Below the pieces are notes generated by a model. That model was not told the origin of the DNA. It ran no database searches and saw only the letters and a program-made list of their open reading frames with translations. Below, one piece after another: positions 23,658-33,605 of a DNA stretch of 64,000 bases. The stretch's first letter is position 1, and each line of letters starts with the position of its first letter. Position numbers and translations under genes: made by a program. The stretch comes from Lactarius indigo (lineage: Eukaryota > Basidiomycota > Agaricomycetes > Russulales > Russulaceae): positions 310,001 to 374,000 of the forward strand of contig JAFKAC010000055.1 in the NCBI GenBank assembly GCA_025766275.1, written 5' to 3'.

Positions 23658-24209
23658 GCGGCAATTGCCGGACGAATAAGACCTTGTATAATATTTATTT
23701 TGGAATTTCGGGAGAGAAACGGTTCGAGCAAAAGTGAGGAGTCTTTAACGCACAGGGCGACACCTTTCTTCCGTGCCACCACCTGTCTGTCCATATTCTC
23801 AGCTGGCTCGAGGTGTACGATCTTTTTTTTTTTGGCCCGCCTGCCACACCCAGAATCCAAACCGCCAAAGGGTCGATGAGAATACGTTTTTTGTCCCTCG
23901 CCTCGGACACAAAACCCCGGTTTTTTCGATCGTGAAGCACTTTGTACTTCCGCACAGTCTCTACTGGCCCATCACGTATCTACCTAGTCACTCGCTTCCC
24001 TGTACCTTGCCATTCTTCCTCGCTGCCCCCGGAAATACCGATAATACAATGATTTCATTCCCTTTTTCTCCCCGTGTCTTCGCGCCAGGCCCCCCACCCT
24101 CCACGCTACTCTTCCTCGACCGGCGCTACACGGGCACGCTTTCGCGGTAAAGCCAAGGTAAGCGACCCACAAAGATTGCGTAGTAAGTTATACTTATGTT
24201 CCTTGACCT
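23658..24209. other. Spacer inserted between C2H2 gene and F-box fragment
   Basis: In the second duplication unit the F-box gene begins about 50 bases after the sequence ttggaatttccgg. In this unit the equivalent sequence (near 23700) is followed by about 470 extra bases before F-box homology resumes. No gene is recognised in the insert. Confidence 0.5.
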
Positions 24210-24440
24210 GCCCGTGAAAAAACACTCTTAGAGGTACTCGTCCTCCTCGACCATCGCTCCATCTTACGCTGCCCTGCTATAAATTTCGCTCCCTCGTTCC
24301 TCTTTCTCTCCCTTATCACTGTTCGGTTATCATAAAGTAGGGTTGCAGGCAGCTTCATACCCCCGTCGCTACATCTCTCAACCGCATCGAGCTCGCGGCA
24401 GAGGGGCTTATCAATGGGCCGTCCGTAAGGTCAGCGGCGT
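24210..24440 (+). pseudogene. F-box gene fragment
   Basis: This is a homologue of the first exon, first intron and start of exon 2 of the F-box-like gene at 31212. The matching stretch gaggtactcgtcctcctcga is shared exactly. The start codon and first codons are altered by a run of A residues, and similarity stops near 24440. No product is expected. Confidence 0.75.
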
Positions 24441-24689
24441 TGCCACTCCGGGGCTTCCCGTGACAATACTGTATCTCTCAGCTTGGACAACGCCTTGACA
24501 GTCGTGGGGTTATTAGGAATCGTGACACCACAGCATGGGCAGGGGCGGTGTCGTGCGAGAACTTCATGTTATCTAGACGCTACCTTGGACGCTACTCCGA
24601 CCTTGACTCCAATCCCGACCCCCATATCCATTATGGCCGCTGCACAAGATGTGGACTCAGAAAATCAACAACTGTCCTCGAATTAGTGC
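24441..24689. other. Spacer before NLR copy 2
   Basis: No gene is recognised. A 67-codon frame (24483-24686) has no known motif. Confidence 0.4.
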
Positions 24690-25717
24690 GTGGTGCTCAT
24701 TGACTGACGTTCTTTGATCGTGACCCACTACCCCAGCCCGGGTGCTTCAGTATCAGGAAGAACGTGCGTCGATCCCTTCCTTTGTAGCGGTGTCCACTCA
24801 AGAATCGTTCTTTGATAGTACCCGAGGTAGCCTATCCCAGATACGTGCTGAGGTGATTGGTATGAATTTGATTCCTTACTTGTTGATGCCCCAATAACTG
24901 TTTATTCTCTTTGATAGTCCTCCGAGCAAACAATATTCCCCATACGAAAAGACTGTTTTCCCGGAGGAGGCAGTTCTTTGTCACTGTAACCAACCGTGTT
25001 ACAACGAAGAGGACGAAAAGCGTTCAGATAGATGGACAGTCCGTGCAATGGAACCAGACGCTCGGTGTTTTGTAGGATCTTCCTTTTTCAACCTTATTTT
25101 TCCGCTAAAAGCTCAGTTCAGTTCTACACGACGGTCTTCGCATCTCACACTGGTTCTCTATGAGAAGCGGCTCACACACCGTGACACCGTTGTAGGAACG
25201 CACGAGATGCAGATACCTGTCGCGTCCCAAAGTGGTCTGTCTTGGTTCGGACTTTCCGTTCATTAACTGAACGTCTCGTGTAGATTTTTCGTTTGTTCTC
25301 AGTAATGGCGATGGGGTTACGCAGCCAGCCACGCTCGACTTGACGATCACCGTGTCAGCGGACATGCACCCGATCATTCCTAACGACCCCCCCGAAATAC
25401 GGACCAAAGGAGACGACACTCTCGCGGATGTTGCTAAACCCTCTATGGCACCATGCTCTGAGGAACGCTTTCACTCCATAGCCCCCGAACCTCCTTTGGC
25501 CTCGCCAGATCCCCTTTCCGTTGAGACAAGTACTCCTACGCCATATAGCCATGCAGAGGAGACATCGCCTGTTGAGAGGGCTCGAACTACTCTCCGTCAC
25601 GCCGACGAAGCTAAGAGGCCGATTGAAGATACGTGGAAGGAGGGTTTTAGGAGAGTCTATAGAAGTTTCCGGACGCTCGGAATGTTGGAAGCACCATACT
25701 TTGACGCATCATACTAG
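24690..25717 (+). pseudogene. Decayed NLR-type gene, copy 2, C2 and linker part
   Basis: Homologous to 18268-19300. It shares the RRQFFVTVTNRV region, SSHLTLVLYEKRLTHRD, and the linker LSVETSTPTPYSH followed by VERARTTLRHADEAKRPIED. The polyproline run is short here. The copy breaks off near 25700 at the point where copy 1 leads toward the NACHT domain. It is a fragment only. Confidence 0.7.
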
Positions 25718-26044
25718 CGTGGTAGTACTGTCACAACCTTTTTCTTCTACATTCGCGATTCTTCCTATGACGGAGGACGACCCAACGTGTTGACCGCCTG
25801 ACTGTATGACTCGGTCGTTTCTACTCGATTCTCGTAGTTTCTTTGACTGTCCTCGTAGTACTTAAGGACGACCTGTAACCACCAGAGCTCTAAGCTCAAC
25901 CTACTGTATTCAACTGCAGTAGCTTTCTCATATACACTTCTGTGGCTTCACGAACAACGATCCCGAACGATACCCTCTCGACTCTTGGTTACAAGTCCGA
26001 AATGGGCACACAGAAAATCGGTTTTCTTCGTTCGTAGACACCCG

Positions 26045-26400
26045 TCAAGGCACTGGCCGCCCATATAACTGTTAAACTTGGAAGTCCATCAAATGCCCAG
26101 TGAAGTTATGGACCTTACGTTCGACCCGATTCCCACTGGTAACCTACCCGGACCGGTGGAAGCAATCCTGTGGATGCAGACTATCGTGTTGCCAGGGTGC
26201 GTTCTCCTTTTTATTTTTATGTCGTCGTCGTCTTTGACTCATTGTTCCGCTCACCCAATAATATCTGTGCGTTCTGCAGCTCTCAGGGAAATGGACGAGA
26301 ATTAGGCCTCTGGCGACGACACGGCCGCAAGAGGGCACGACGTGGAGGGTGGAGATGGCGGTGGTGGAGTAGGCGCTAGATGCCATCAGTACAACTTGGC
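26045..26400 (+). pseudogene. Fragment of the zinc-cluster gene 3' end, copy 2
   Basis: It matches 16470-16764: VMDLTFDPIPTGNLPGPVEA then LWMQTIVLPG before an intron-like GTGCGT, corresponding to the last two exons of the intact regulator. The final exon is degenerate and the zinc cluster is absent. It lies between two halves of NLR copy 2, so the duplications were rearranged. Confidence 0.7.
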
Positions 26401-26664
26401 TGGGTACCACTCGTTGGACTTTTGTCGCTATGTAAACATTGCGCTTCAATCTATCCTCCCCATTTTCTGTCTTCCCGACGACTATTCATCATCTGGAATG
26501 CACCTTAGCCTATAGTGGTTTGTCCTGTACCATGCCGACTGGAGTAACCGCTTTTGCGCTTTCACTCCCCCACCCTTTCCCACGGACACGCACATAGCCG
26601 CGCAGATCACCTTAATATGGTGACGCGAGAGCTCGTGTGAATTTCCCGTCCTCATTCCTTTAGC

Positions 26665-28200
26665 CCCTCGACTCTCTCCGTGGTGACACAAACTCTCTGC
26701 AAGATCGATACCTCGCTCTCCCGACGGTTAGGTCTCGGAAATGGATATTTTGGAGTACAAGACCGTTTCATATCTGCTGCGATCAGGAAGGGTAGAGTTG
26801 CTGATCTAGCTAAGCTATCCGGTTCACCGGATGGAGTTGCTAGCCATTATACGTGCCTTCGAGCTGTCGGTGTTGGTTTTCTTGGTGTGCTTATCTGACC
26901 TCCGTTGCAATGGGGGTGTCAATTGCTTCCAGTTGCAGCCGATTGGTGTTGGTATCTTGATGTAGAGCGATGTATACATTGCGAATCGATCCCAAGATTC
27001 GGAGCATTTACATCGCTTTACATCAAGACGCCAATTCTGGCCTACATGACTCATCCTAATCACCAGTAGAGGGGGGAAATCGACTTGGTCTCCATTCAGA
27101 GGACATAAAGACCGTCCGTTTTTCGGCATACATACCTCTTCTCTTCGTCTTCCGTTCTACTAAACGCATTGGGTGGCTCCATGTCAGACCAAGCCTTCCT
27201 GCGCAGTGTCCCTTACTGGGGTCACCACCAATCCGCTTAGTTCTTTCACACCAACGGTTCGTGCTCTGCCATATCTATACATTCAGTCCCTCACCTTGAT
27301 CGCCGCTCTTTTCCGGTTTGATCCGGAGCATTTGCTCGTGAACGTCGTTGTCCATTGGCTCTTCATGCATTATAGTTTATTTATTTATTTCCACATGCAC
27401 CAGAGCGACACGGATATTGTTGTCTGCTTGCGTATCATTTCTCCTCCAAGTTCTACGGGGACCTCCTGCGATGGTGACTGTCAATATCCACGAGACCACT
27501 GCTCTAATCACGCGGCCCACTCGAGCGCCATCCCCCTCCCACGCAACGTCGAACACCCACACCCACATCTGATCACGACGACCCCGAGCTGACACTGAAA
27601 CAGAAAGGAGCGTTCGGCTCACGCACGCACGCATTACCTCGCTATCGCCCTTGCATATATCGTCCTTTCCATGTGTTGCGCATATATTTTAAGGCCCTCC
27701 GCGGAGCTGTTGGCGAACAGTAGCCAGAACACGTACAAGACCTAGCTCCTGCGGTGGAAGAGCTTACAGATAATCAGATGGAGAAGTACTGGAACCAAAG
27801 CACAAGAAATGGACGGCAACGAAGCGCAGAGTGTGGCCGGATTTTCGGAGATGCACGATTTAAGCGCAGGGCTTCTCAGCGCGATAAAACTTGAGTCGTT
27901 AGTCGTGCCATTTGGTACGCACGATTCAGATGATTTTAGGGTATTCTCTCACCACCTAATCTATTTCGAACAAACTGATCAATATCACTAGATCTGATCC
28001 CCACGTTGGCTATTCCTCCTAGCTTTTGCGTCTATCTTCTCACTCCGGGCCTCGCTCTGACTCAATAAGTCGCAACCTCTTTCTCGAATAGCCCCCCCGC
28101 AATGTCACGGTACTGCTGCACGAGATAAGGGACTTCGCTGAATGCACACCTGCACGAAAATAAGCGTATTTCTAAGACCTCTTGTTCGAAGTTTTGAAAG
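26665..28200 (+). pseudogene. Decayed NLR-type gene, copy 2, middle part
   Basis: Nucleotide similarity to 19770-20960 is continuous, for example the shared tcccaagattcggagcattt. No frame stays open. It is separated from the C2 fragment by the zinc-cluster tail fragment, and where copy 1 continues into WD40 remnants this copy switches to another zinc-cluster tail fragment near 28200. Confidence 0.65.
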
Positions 28201-28204
28201 TAGA

Positions 28205-29290
28205 TTCGGATCAAGTATTCGTGAAGCGACTTGGTCTGGCTCTCGCGAGAGGGATTGATGCTCGTCTCAGATCGGCTGCGGCTGCTGGGCTAGGTGTATT
28301 CCTAACCCTCACGAACAGCTCGCCCTGGCAAAACCTAAATGTGGCGGTGCTGCACGCGGCGCGTCCATCAACATTGTCCACCGACACAAAAGTCAGAGGC
28401 AAGTCCAAGTCAAGTACTCCGATATATCAGCACCAATAGCAAACAGCCTAACAAGCACCACCGTCGCGCGGGTCAGCTAATGACGTTACATTTGACTCGA
28501 TCCCAATTGATAGCTTACTCGGACCGATGAAGGCGGTCGAGAACCCCCTACAACGTAGATACGATCCACGATGTTGCCAGGGTGCGTTCTCGTCTTGGCT
28601 CCACTTACTGTATTTGATCATCTTATGCACTCGGCAGCTTCTCGTGGTCAACGGACGAGCATCCAAGCCGGCCCCGTTGTGGTCGTGTCATAATACCATA
28701 TGGCTTCTGCTCTCATGCCAGCATAGTATTTGATCTCATCCCGCATGAGTCTCTTTGTCCGTCCATCTTTACCTGTCTCCCAGATTTTCATGTCTTCGCA
28801 CTGACCCCAATTATGTGCAATGTACCATTTATCTAACTGGTCCTGTACCCCCAACTAGAGTCTTCACTTTCTTATTTTCGGATCAAGTATATGCACCACT
28901 GAGAATTACAGTACGCCCCTTCTTTGTCATATACATGATTTGCACTCCAGGCCCAACTCTCCATTCACTGTTTACTTTTCGTTCTAACTTGAACCGGCCT
29001 TCACACTAGTAAGTAGCAGTAGAGGTTTTGTTGTGATCGTTACGCATGCGAAGGTGATCGAACGCGCGAATTCTACATTGATCACCGTTTTTTGTGTAAC
29101 GGGAGTCCACGATGATGCTTGCCGTCAGCTGACTGCCATTGTCCACAATTTCCTTTACGCGAACACATCAAAAAATTGCGCGTGTAACGCCTTAGGGTAG
29201 TAGCTGGGAACGCAGTCAACGGGATACGGGATAACTACATGTAGTTGAGATGGGAGGCAGTTCTTTTCGTCACATCGACGACACGAAAGA
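28205..29290 (+). pseudogene. Fragment of the zinc-cluster gene 3' end and flank, copy 3
   Basis: It matches about 16150-17530. The segment DSIPIDSLLGPMKAVENPL corresponds to the intact ISIDELLGPMKAIENPL, and the downstream flank from 28715 keeps similarity to the 3' flank of the intact gene. The frame is interrupted. It is joined directly to NLR copy 2. Confidence 0.7.
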
Positions 29291-30342
29291 CTGAAGTCCT
29301 ACGCTTTGTGCTACCCCTGGGTCGGGCAGCGTAGACACAGGCGCGGGGCCAACCCAGAGTTCGCACAGCACTACAACGCCCAGGGGCGGCACCGCGCAGA
29401 GCATATACCGCAACGTGGGTCACCCCACGTTCGTAGCACTCCCAAGCGGCAGCGAGCTGCGCCTGGCTCGTCATCAGAGTCAGCCATTGCCCATGCTGTG
29501 GGGGCGCGAAAGACATGGTTTTTACGAGGGGAGCGACATTGGCGCCGCGGTAGGCGCGAAAGTTATTCAGGATGACGAGCGAGGTGTGCGAGCGGGTATG
29601 ACACATAAGCATGAAAGCGCTACTCTTCTGCATGCCCGTGAAAGTCGCCTGGTGTGACTCACGGAGGACGCTCGCCGTGCCAGCAATGCGGGCGGCGCGC
29701 CGATTACAGCCATTTTCATATCGATAGGCATATTTTTGGAAAAGTTAGTAGTGGGGGGATCTTCCGTCGGCATATTGGCTGAGACTTACTATATATCTTT
29801 AGTGAAATAAAAGAGAAAGAAGAGTTGAGATTAGTATGACCTAGAGACTAAAAGGGAGGATAGATGAGGCACATGTTGTCGTCTCTTGGACTCCGTTGAA
29901 GTTAGCACCAGTTATTGGACGGTCGAAGACGGCGGTATGAAGGATGCCATCAAGGGAGAGCGCGGGAAGGAGAATACCTGTGGAAGTTAGACAATACAGG
30001 TTCGAAAAATGACAACCACTCTGTTCCTCATTGATAGTGACAGCGCGTATAATAAACTTATTGATGACGGTCCCTCTACCACTTAGCCCAGTGTAGCACT
30101 ACCGGTGACTCGGTCCATCAAAACACGCAGATCGTGGAACGGTGAAACGTACGAGTGCTTCCAGTACCGCAACGAGTCAATGCGCTCTACGAGTGCAAGA
30201 TGACGGCCCTTGGCAGTAGCAGGTATTACAGCATCTCTGCCCGAATCATAAAACACGGCGCTACTCAAGGCACTATTTATGGAAATCCCCCTGGCACTCA
30301 TAAGGCAAACTTGTGGGAAAACATCAGCGGCGCTCCTACCAG
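29291..30342. other. Spacer; both strands partly open at 29300-29770
   Basis: A GC-rich stretch carries overlapping frames on both strands: minus 29235-29633 (132 codons) and 29567-29773, plus 29306-29657. None has a motif I recognise. The AT-rich part 29770-29870 holds nothing evident. From about 30090 the sequence is the shared 5' flank of the C2H2 copies. Confidence 0.45.
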
Positions 30343-30916
30343 ATGGCCTACTGCGATCGCTGTGAGCGGTCGTTTCCCCACGACCGGGCTTATGAGCAAC
30401 ACAGGTCCTTCTCAAGTACTCATTGGCTGTGCGATAGCTGTGACATCGACTTTGCGAGCGAGGAGAGCCTTATCCAGCACTATGGGAACAGCCCGAAGCA
30501 CCATTACTGCAAGGAGTGTGATCAGGACTTTGATTCGGCAAACTCGAAGATGCAGCATATGGAGGCCAAGCACTGGTATTGTGAGACACACGATAGGGTA
30601 AGTGAGGATCGAAACCCAATCCCGTAGCACTCAGTCGACCGCGTGCACTAGTTCTTCAAATCCGAGTACAGCCTCGAATCGCACTACAGACAGAGTGACG
30701 ATCATATTTATTGCGTAGAGTGCGAAATGAACTTTGATGACAACGACGACGAATGGTGGAGCCATCTCGAGGAAGAGCATCACGCATGCGCCTCGTGCCG
30801 CAAGGTAGGAACCCTCCTCTCCCCAATGGCGCACCCGAGTCATCTGATGGCTCTGAAAACAGCGATTCAGCGCGAATGAGCAACTCGAGCAGCACGACCT
30901 GGACGTGCACCAATGA
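30343..30916 (+). pseudogene. Truncated C2H2 zinc-finger paralogue
   Basis: Copy of the gene at 22564. The first two exons and the start of the third are intact and in frame: YCDRCERSFPHDRAYEQH, WLCDSCDIDFASEESLIQH, YCKECDQDFDSANSKMQH and YCVECEMNFDDNDDEWWSH, then RFSANEQLEQHDLDVHQ. A deletion of about ten bases then creates TGA at 30914-30916. The remaining C-terminal fingers persist only as out-of-frame remnants to about 31160, including a deletion of the region with the last CPLC finger. A shortened protein of about 175 residues with the N-terminal fingers could still be made. Confidence 0.75.
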
Positions 30917-31211
30917 AGCCGGTGCGCTAACTCGGTATTGCACCGGCAAGCGGCGCCGACACTGCGCTGTGCAGGCGCGGGCTGCGGCGGGAGTACGTTA
31001 GTCTCTCCGTCCGCGCTGGCAGGACACTTCGAGTTTGGGGCGTGCGCGATTTCAACGCTCTTAGGGAATACGTGGAGAGCGGGTCATGTGGGGCGGGGTC
31101 GTTCCACCGTGTGCGAAAGGAGAAGACTTGAGGTGGAGACGGGGATTGCCGGGTGCCTAAGACCTTGTATTATAATTTTCTTTTGGAATTTCCGGAGAGA
31201 AACTACTTAGA

Positions 31212-32985
31212 ATGTTACTCGACTTGCCCGTTGAGATCCTCTCGGAGGTACTCGTCCTCCTCGACCATCTCTCCATCTTACACTGTTCCGCTGTAAATTC
31301 TCCCCTTCCTCTTCTCCCTTCTCCCTCACTGTTTGGCTTTGTCGTGATTTGTAGGTCTGCAGGCACCTCCATGCCCTCGTTGCCACGTCTCTCAATCTTC
31401 AATACTGCATCGAGCTCGCGGCCGAGGGGTTCGTCGATGGGTCACCCGGAGGGCCAGCGTACACAACTGCGGCGCGGGTGGACCTCCTGCTCGAGCGGCG
31501 TGTAGCCTGGCGTGCCCTGCGCCCACGACGGCGTGCGGCAGTGGCGCTAGCGGGGCACTGCCACGCGTACGAGCTCGTGGGTGGACTATTCGCCAAAGCG
31601 CTCGAGGAGTACGGCGCTGCCCGGCGGCTGGTCGCCTCGTGGCTGCCGAGCAACACGGTGGACGAGACAAGGCTCATTGTCGACGATCTCGGCATTCGCA
31701 TCAAGGACTTTGCCCTTGACCCCGCCCAGGATCTCATCGTCCTCCTCGAACACCGCCCTGCTGTTGGCCCCAGCGCTAATACCAGCGCTGCTACTGCTGG
31801 CGCGGATATCCGCGTCCATCTGAGGAAACTCAGCGCTGGCGCAGTCGCCCCACACCCAGCGGCGAAGGTGTCCGTGTTATGCCGTCGTGCACTCGGTCCC
31901 GTGCACGGATGCATGATACAGATCGTCGAGGACGTCGTCGGCATGTATTTCTGGATGCCACTCCATGGGGTATTGATCTGGAACTGGATGACAGGCGAGG
32001 AACTCGTCGTGCGTTTGCTCATCTCTCCTTACATGTCCCCTCACTCACGGTTATCAATCAGTTCATTCAAGAGGATCAGGCGCCAGAGCGCATCTGGGAC
32101 TTTTCGTTCCTCTCCCCGAGAGCGTACATGGTCACGACGCTCAAAGACGGCGGCGAGATCCGCATCTACAGCTTTGCGTCTCCCTCGTCGTTCAGACGGC
32201 CAACGCACGTCGCCACGCTGCGCCTTCCCACGCCCCACCCGAACCGCGCGCTGTTCGAACTCACGACGACAACAGGGCCCTTCCTCGCGCGTCCGCCCGC
32301 CGGCTCGCCGTTTTCATTTTCACGAACCGCACGCGTTCACGTCTTTACGTTGCACCATGACCCAGGCGTACATCGGGGACGATGGCAACCGGCGTGCTTC
32401 GTCGTGCACAACCGGACCCTGATGAGCTATGTGGAGACGTACCAGGATGATTACGCTAGCGCAGTGGATGTGCCATGGGAGGAATGGGGTCCAGCGGGGA
32501 CGCGATTCTTCGTTCTTGCCAATGGATTCCAGTGGCTTCGGTGAGTGGATGTGCGGGGTGCAACGGCGGGGAGCTGATGTGATACGGTAGCTATGTGCAC
32601 GGGACGCGCGTGGTGTGCCCCGTTCTGCAGCCTTCCGGCGAGAGCCGGGTCGAAGTGTTGGACATGAACGTACATGCGTCGCGCGCCCCGACCGCGGCGG
32701 AGAAGCATGCTGCTTCGCGTCTGGGAATCGATCTGGAGAAGCCGGTTGAGGGTTCGCGGCTAGTGTGTGAGCCGTCGGTATTCCCTGCAGGCGGTGTATT
32801 CGCGAAGGAGGTGGTGACTAGGTTGCCGTACTACTCTGTTCCCGCACCAGGTCAAGGAGAGTCGTATGTGGGATATATGATCGACGAGCAGAGATTGCTC
32901 GGACTTAAGGTGCGTTGTACCTTTGTCTTCGGGACAGGGCCAATCATACGTGAGAAAACTAGGCGAGCCCGTTTACGGATGGTGA
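31212..32985 (+). CDS. F-box-like protein
   Basis: Exon 1 encodes a typical N-terminal F-box half, MLLDLPVEILSEVLVLLDHL, and after a GT-AG intron continues VCRHLHALVATSLNLQYCIE. Further exons: a long one with LVASWLPSNTVDETRLIVDD and LDPAQDLIVLLEH; one with FIQEDQAPERIWDFSFLSPR; one starting YVHGTRVVCPVLQ; and a short last exon GQSYVRKLGEPVYGW before TGA at 32985. The middle resembles the beta-propeller-like C terminus of agaricomycete F-box proteins. F-box proteins normally recruit substrates to SCF ubiquitin ligases through Skp1; the substrate is unknown. All five exons join in frame, so the gene looks intact. It follows the C2H2 paralogue as in the first duplication unit. Confidence 0.75.
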
Positions 32986-33605
32986 CCTGGGCGATGTGGA
33001 CGTATACACGTTTTGAAACGAGTAGGTGGTTGTTCTTCCCAGACGCGATTGGTGCTTATTCTTATTCTCCCCCGGACCAGTAGCTATGGCGAGGCCCACG
33101 GATGCAAATGTACAGAGTTGGTATTCGATCGTGATCATGCCGATCGCGAACGCGAAGCAGTTATGTATTCCAATTGTGTGACGCGCCCTTGGGTAGCAAC
33201 AATACGACGTGTGATTAGCTGTGAATTGACGTAATAGGGTTCTATGTATTTCTTGTATTTATTCTATTTTTCCACACGATGACGGAATTAGCTTAGCGCG
33301 TAACCGATGTTGGTCTTTTTTCAACCAGGGCGAGCTCGTGTATGCCGCGTTGCTGCCCCCTTCCCCCAAACACGAGGCAGCTATCTACCGTCATCTCCCC
33401 CGCAAGCTGCGTTCGTGAGTCCCCGCGTTCTCTCGCGCTCTCTTGCTCGCGCTCTCCTCCCTCGCGCGCCATTCCTCGCTACCAAAATTAAAAACAAAAA
33501 AATATTATTGCAAAATACCGGAAAAACAACAACCACCCCTGGCGACACCCAGCACCCTTGGACCTTTAAACTTGTTTCCTCGCAGTTGTATACTCTACTA
33601 CAGTC
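32986..33605. other. Intergenic region
   Basis: It holds the 3' flank of the F-box gene and the promoter and leader of the membrane-protein gene. A pyrimidine-rich leader with an A-rich stretch is near 33480-33540. No gene is seen. Confidence 0.5.

Noticed and set aside
29235..29773. Overlapping frames on both strands, 80-132 codons
   Set aside because: No recognisable motif; the only splice join I could draw on the minus strand needs a 35-base intron, too short for this genome.
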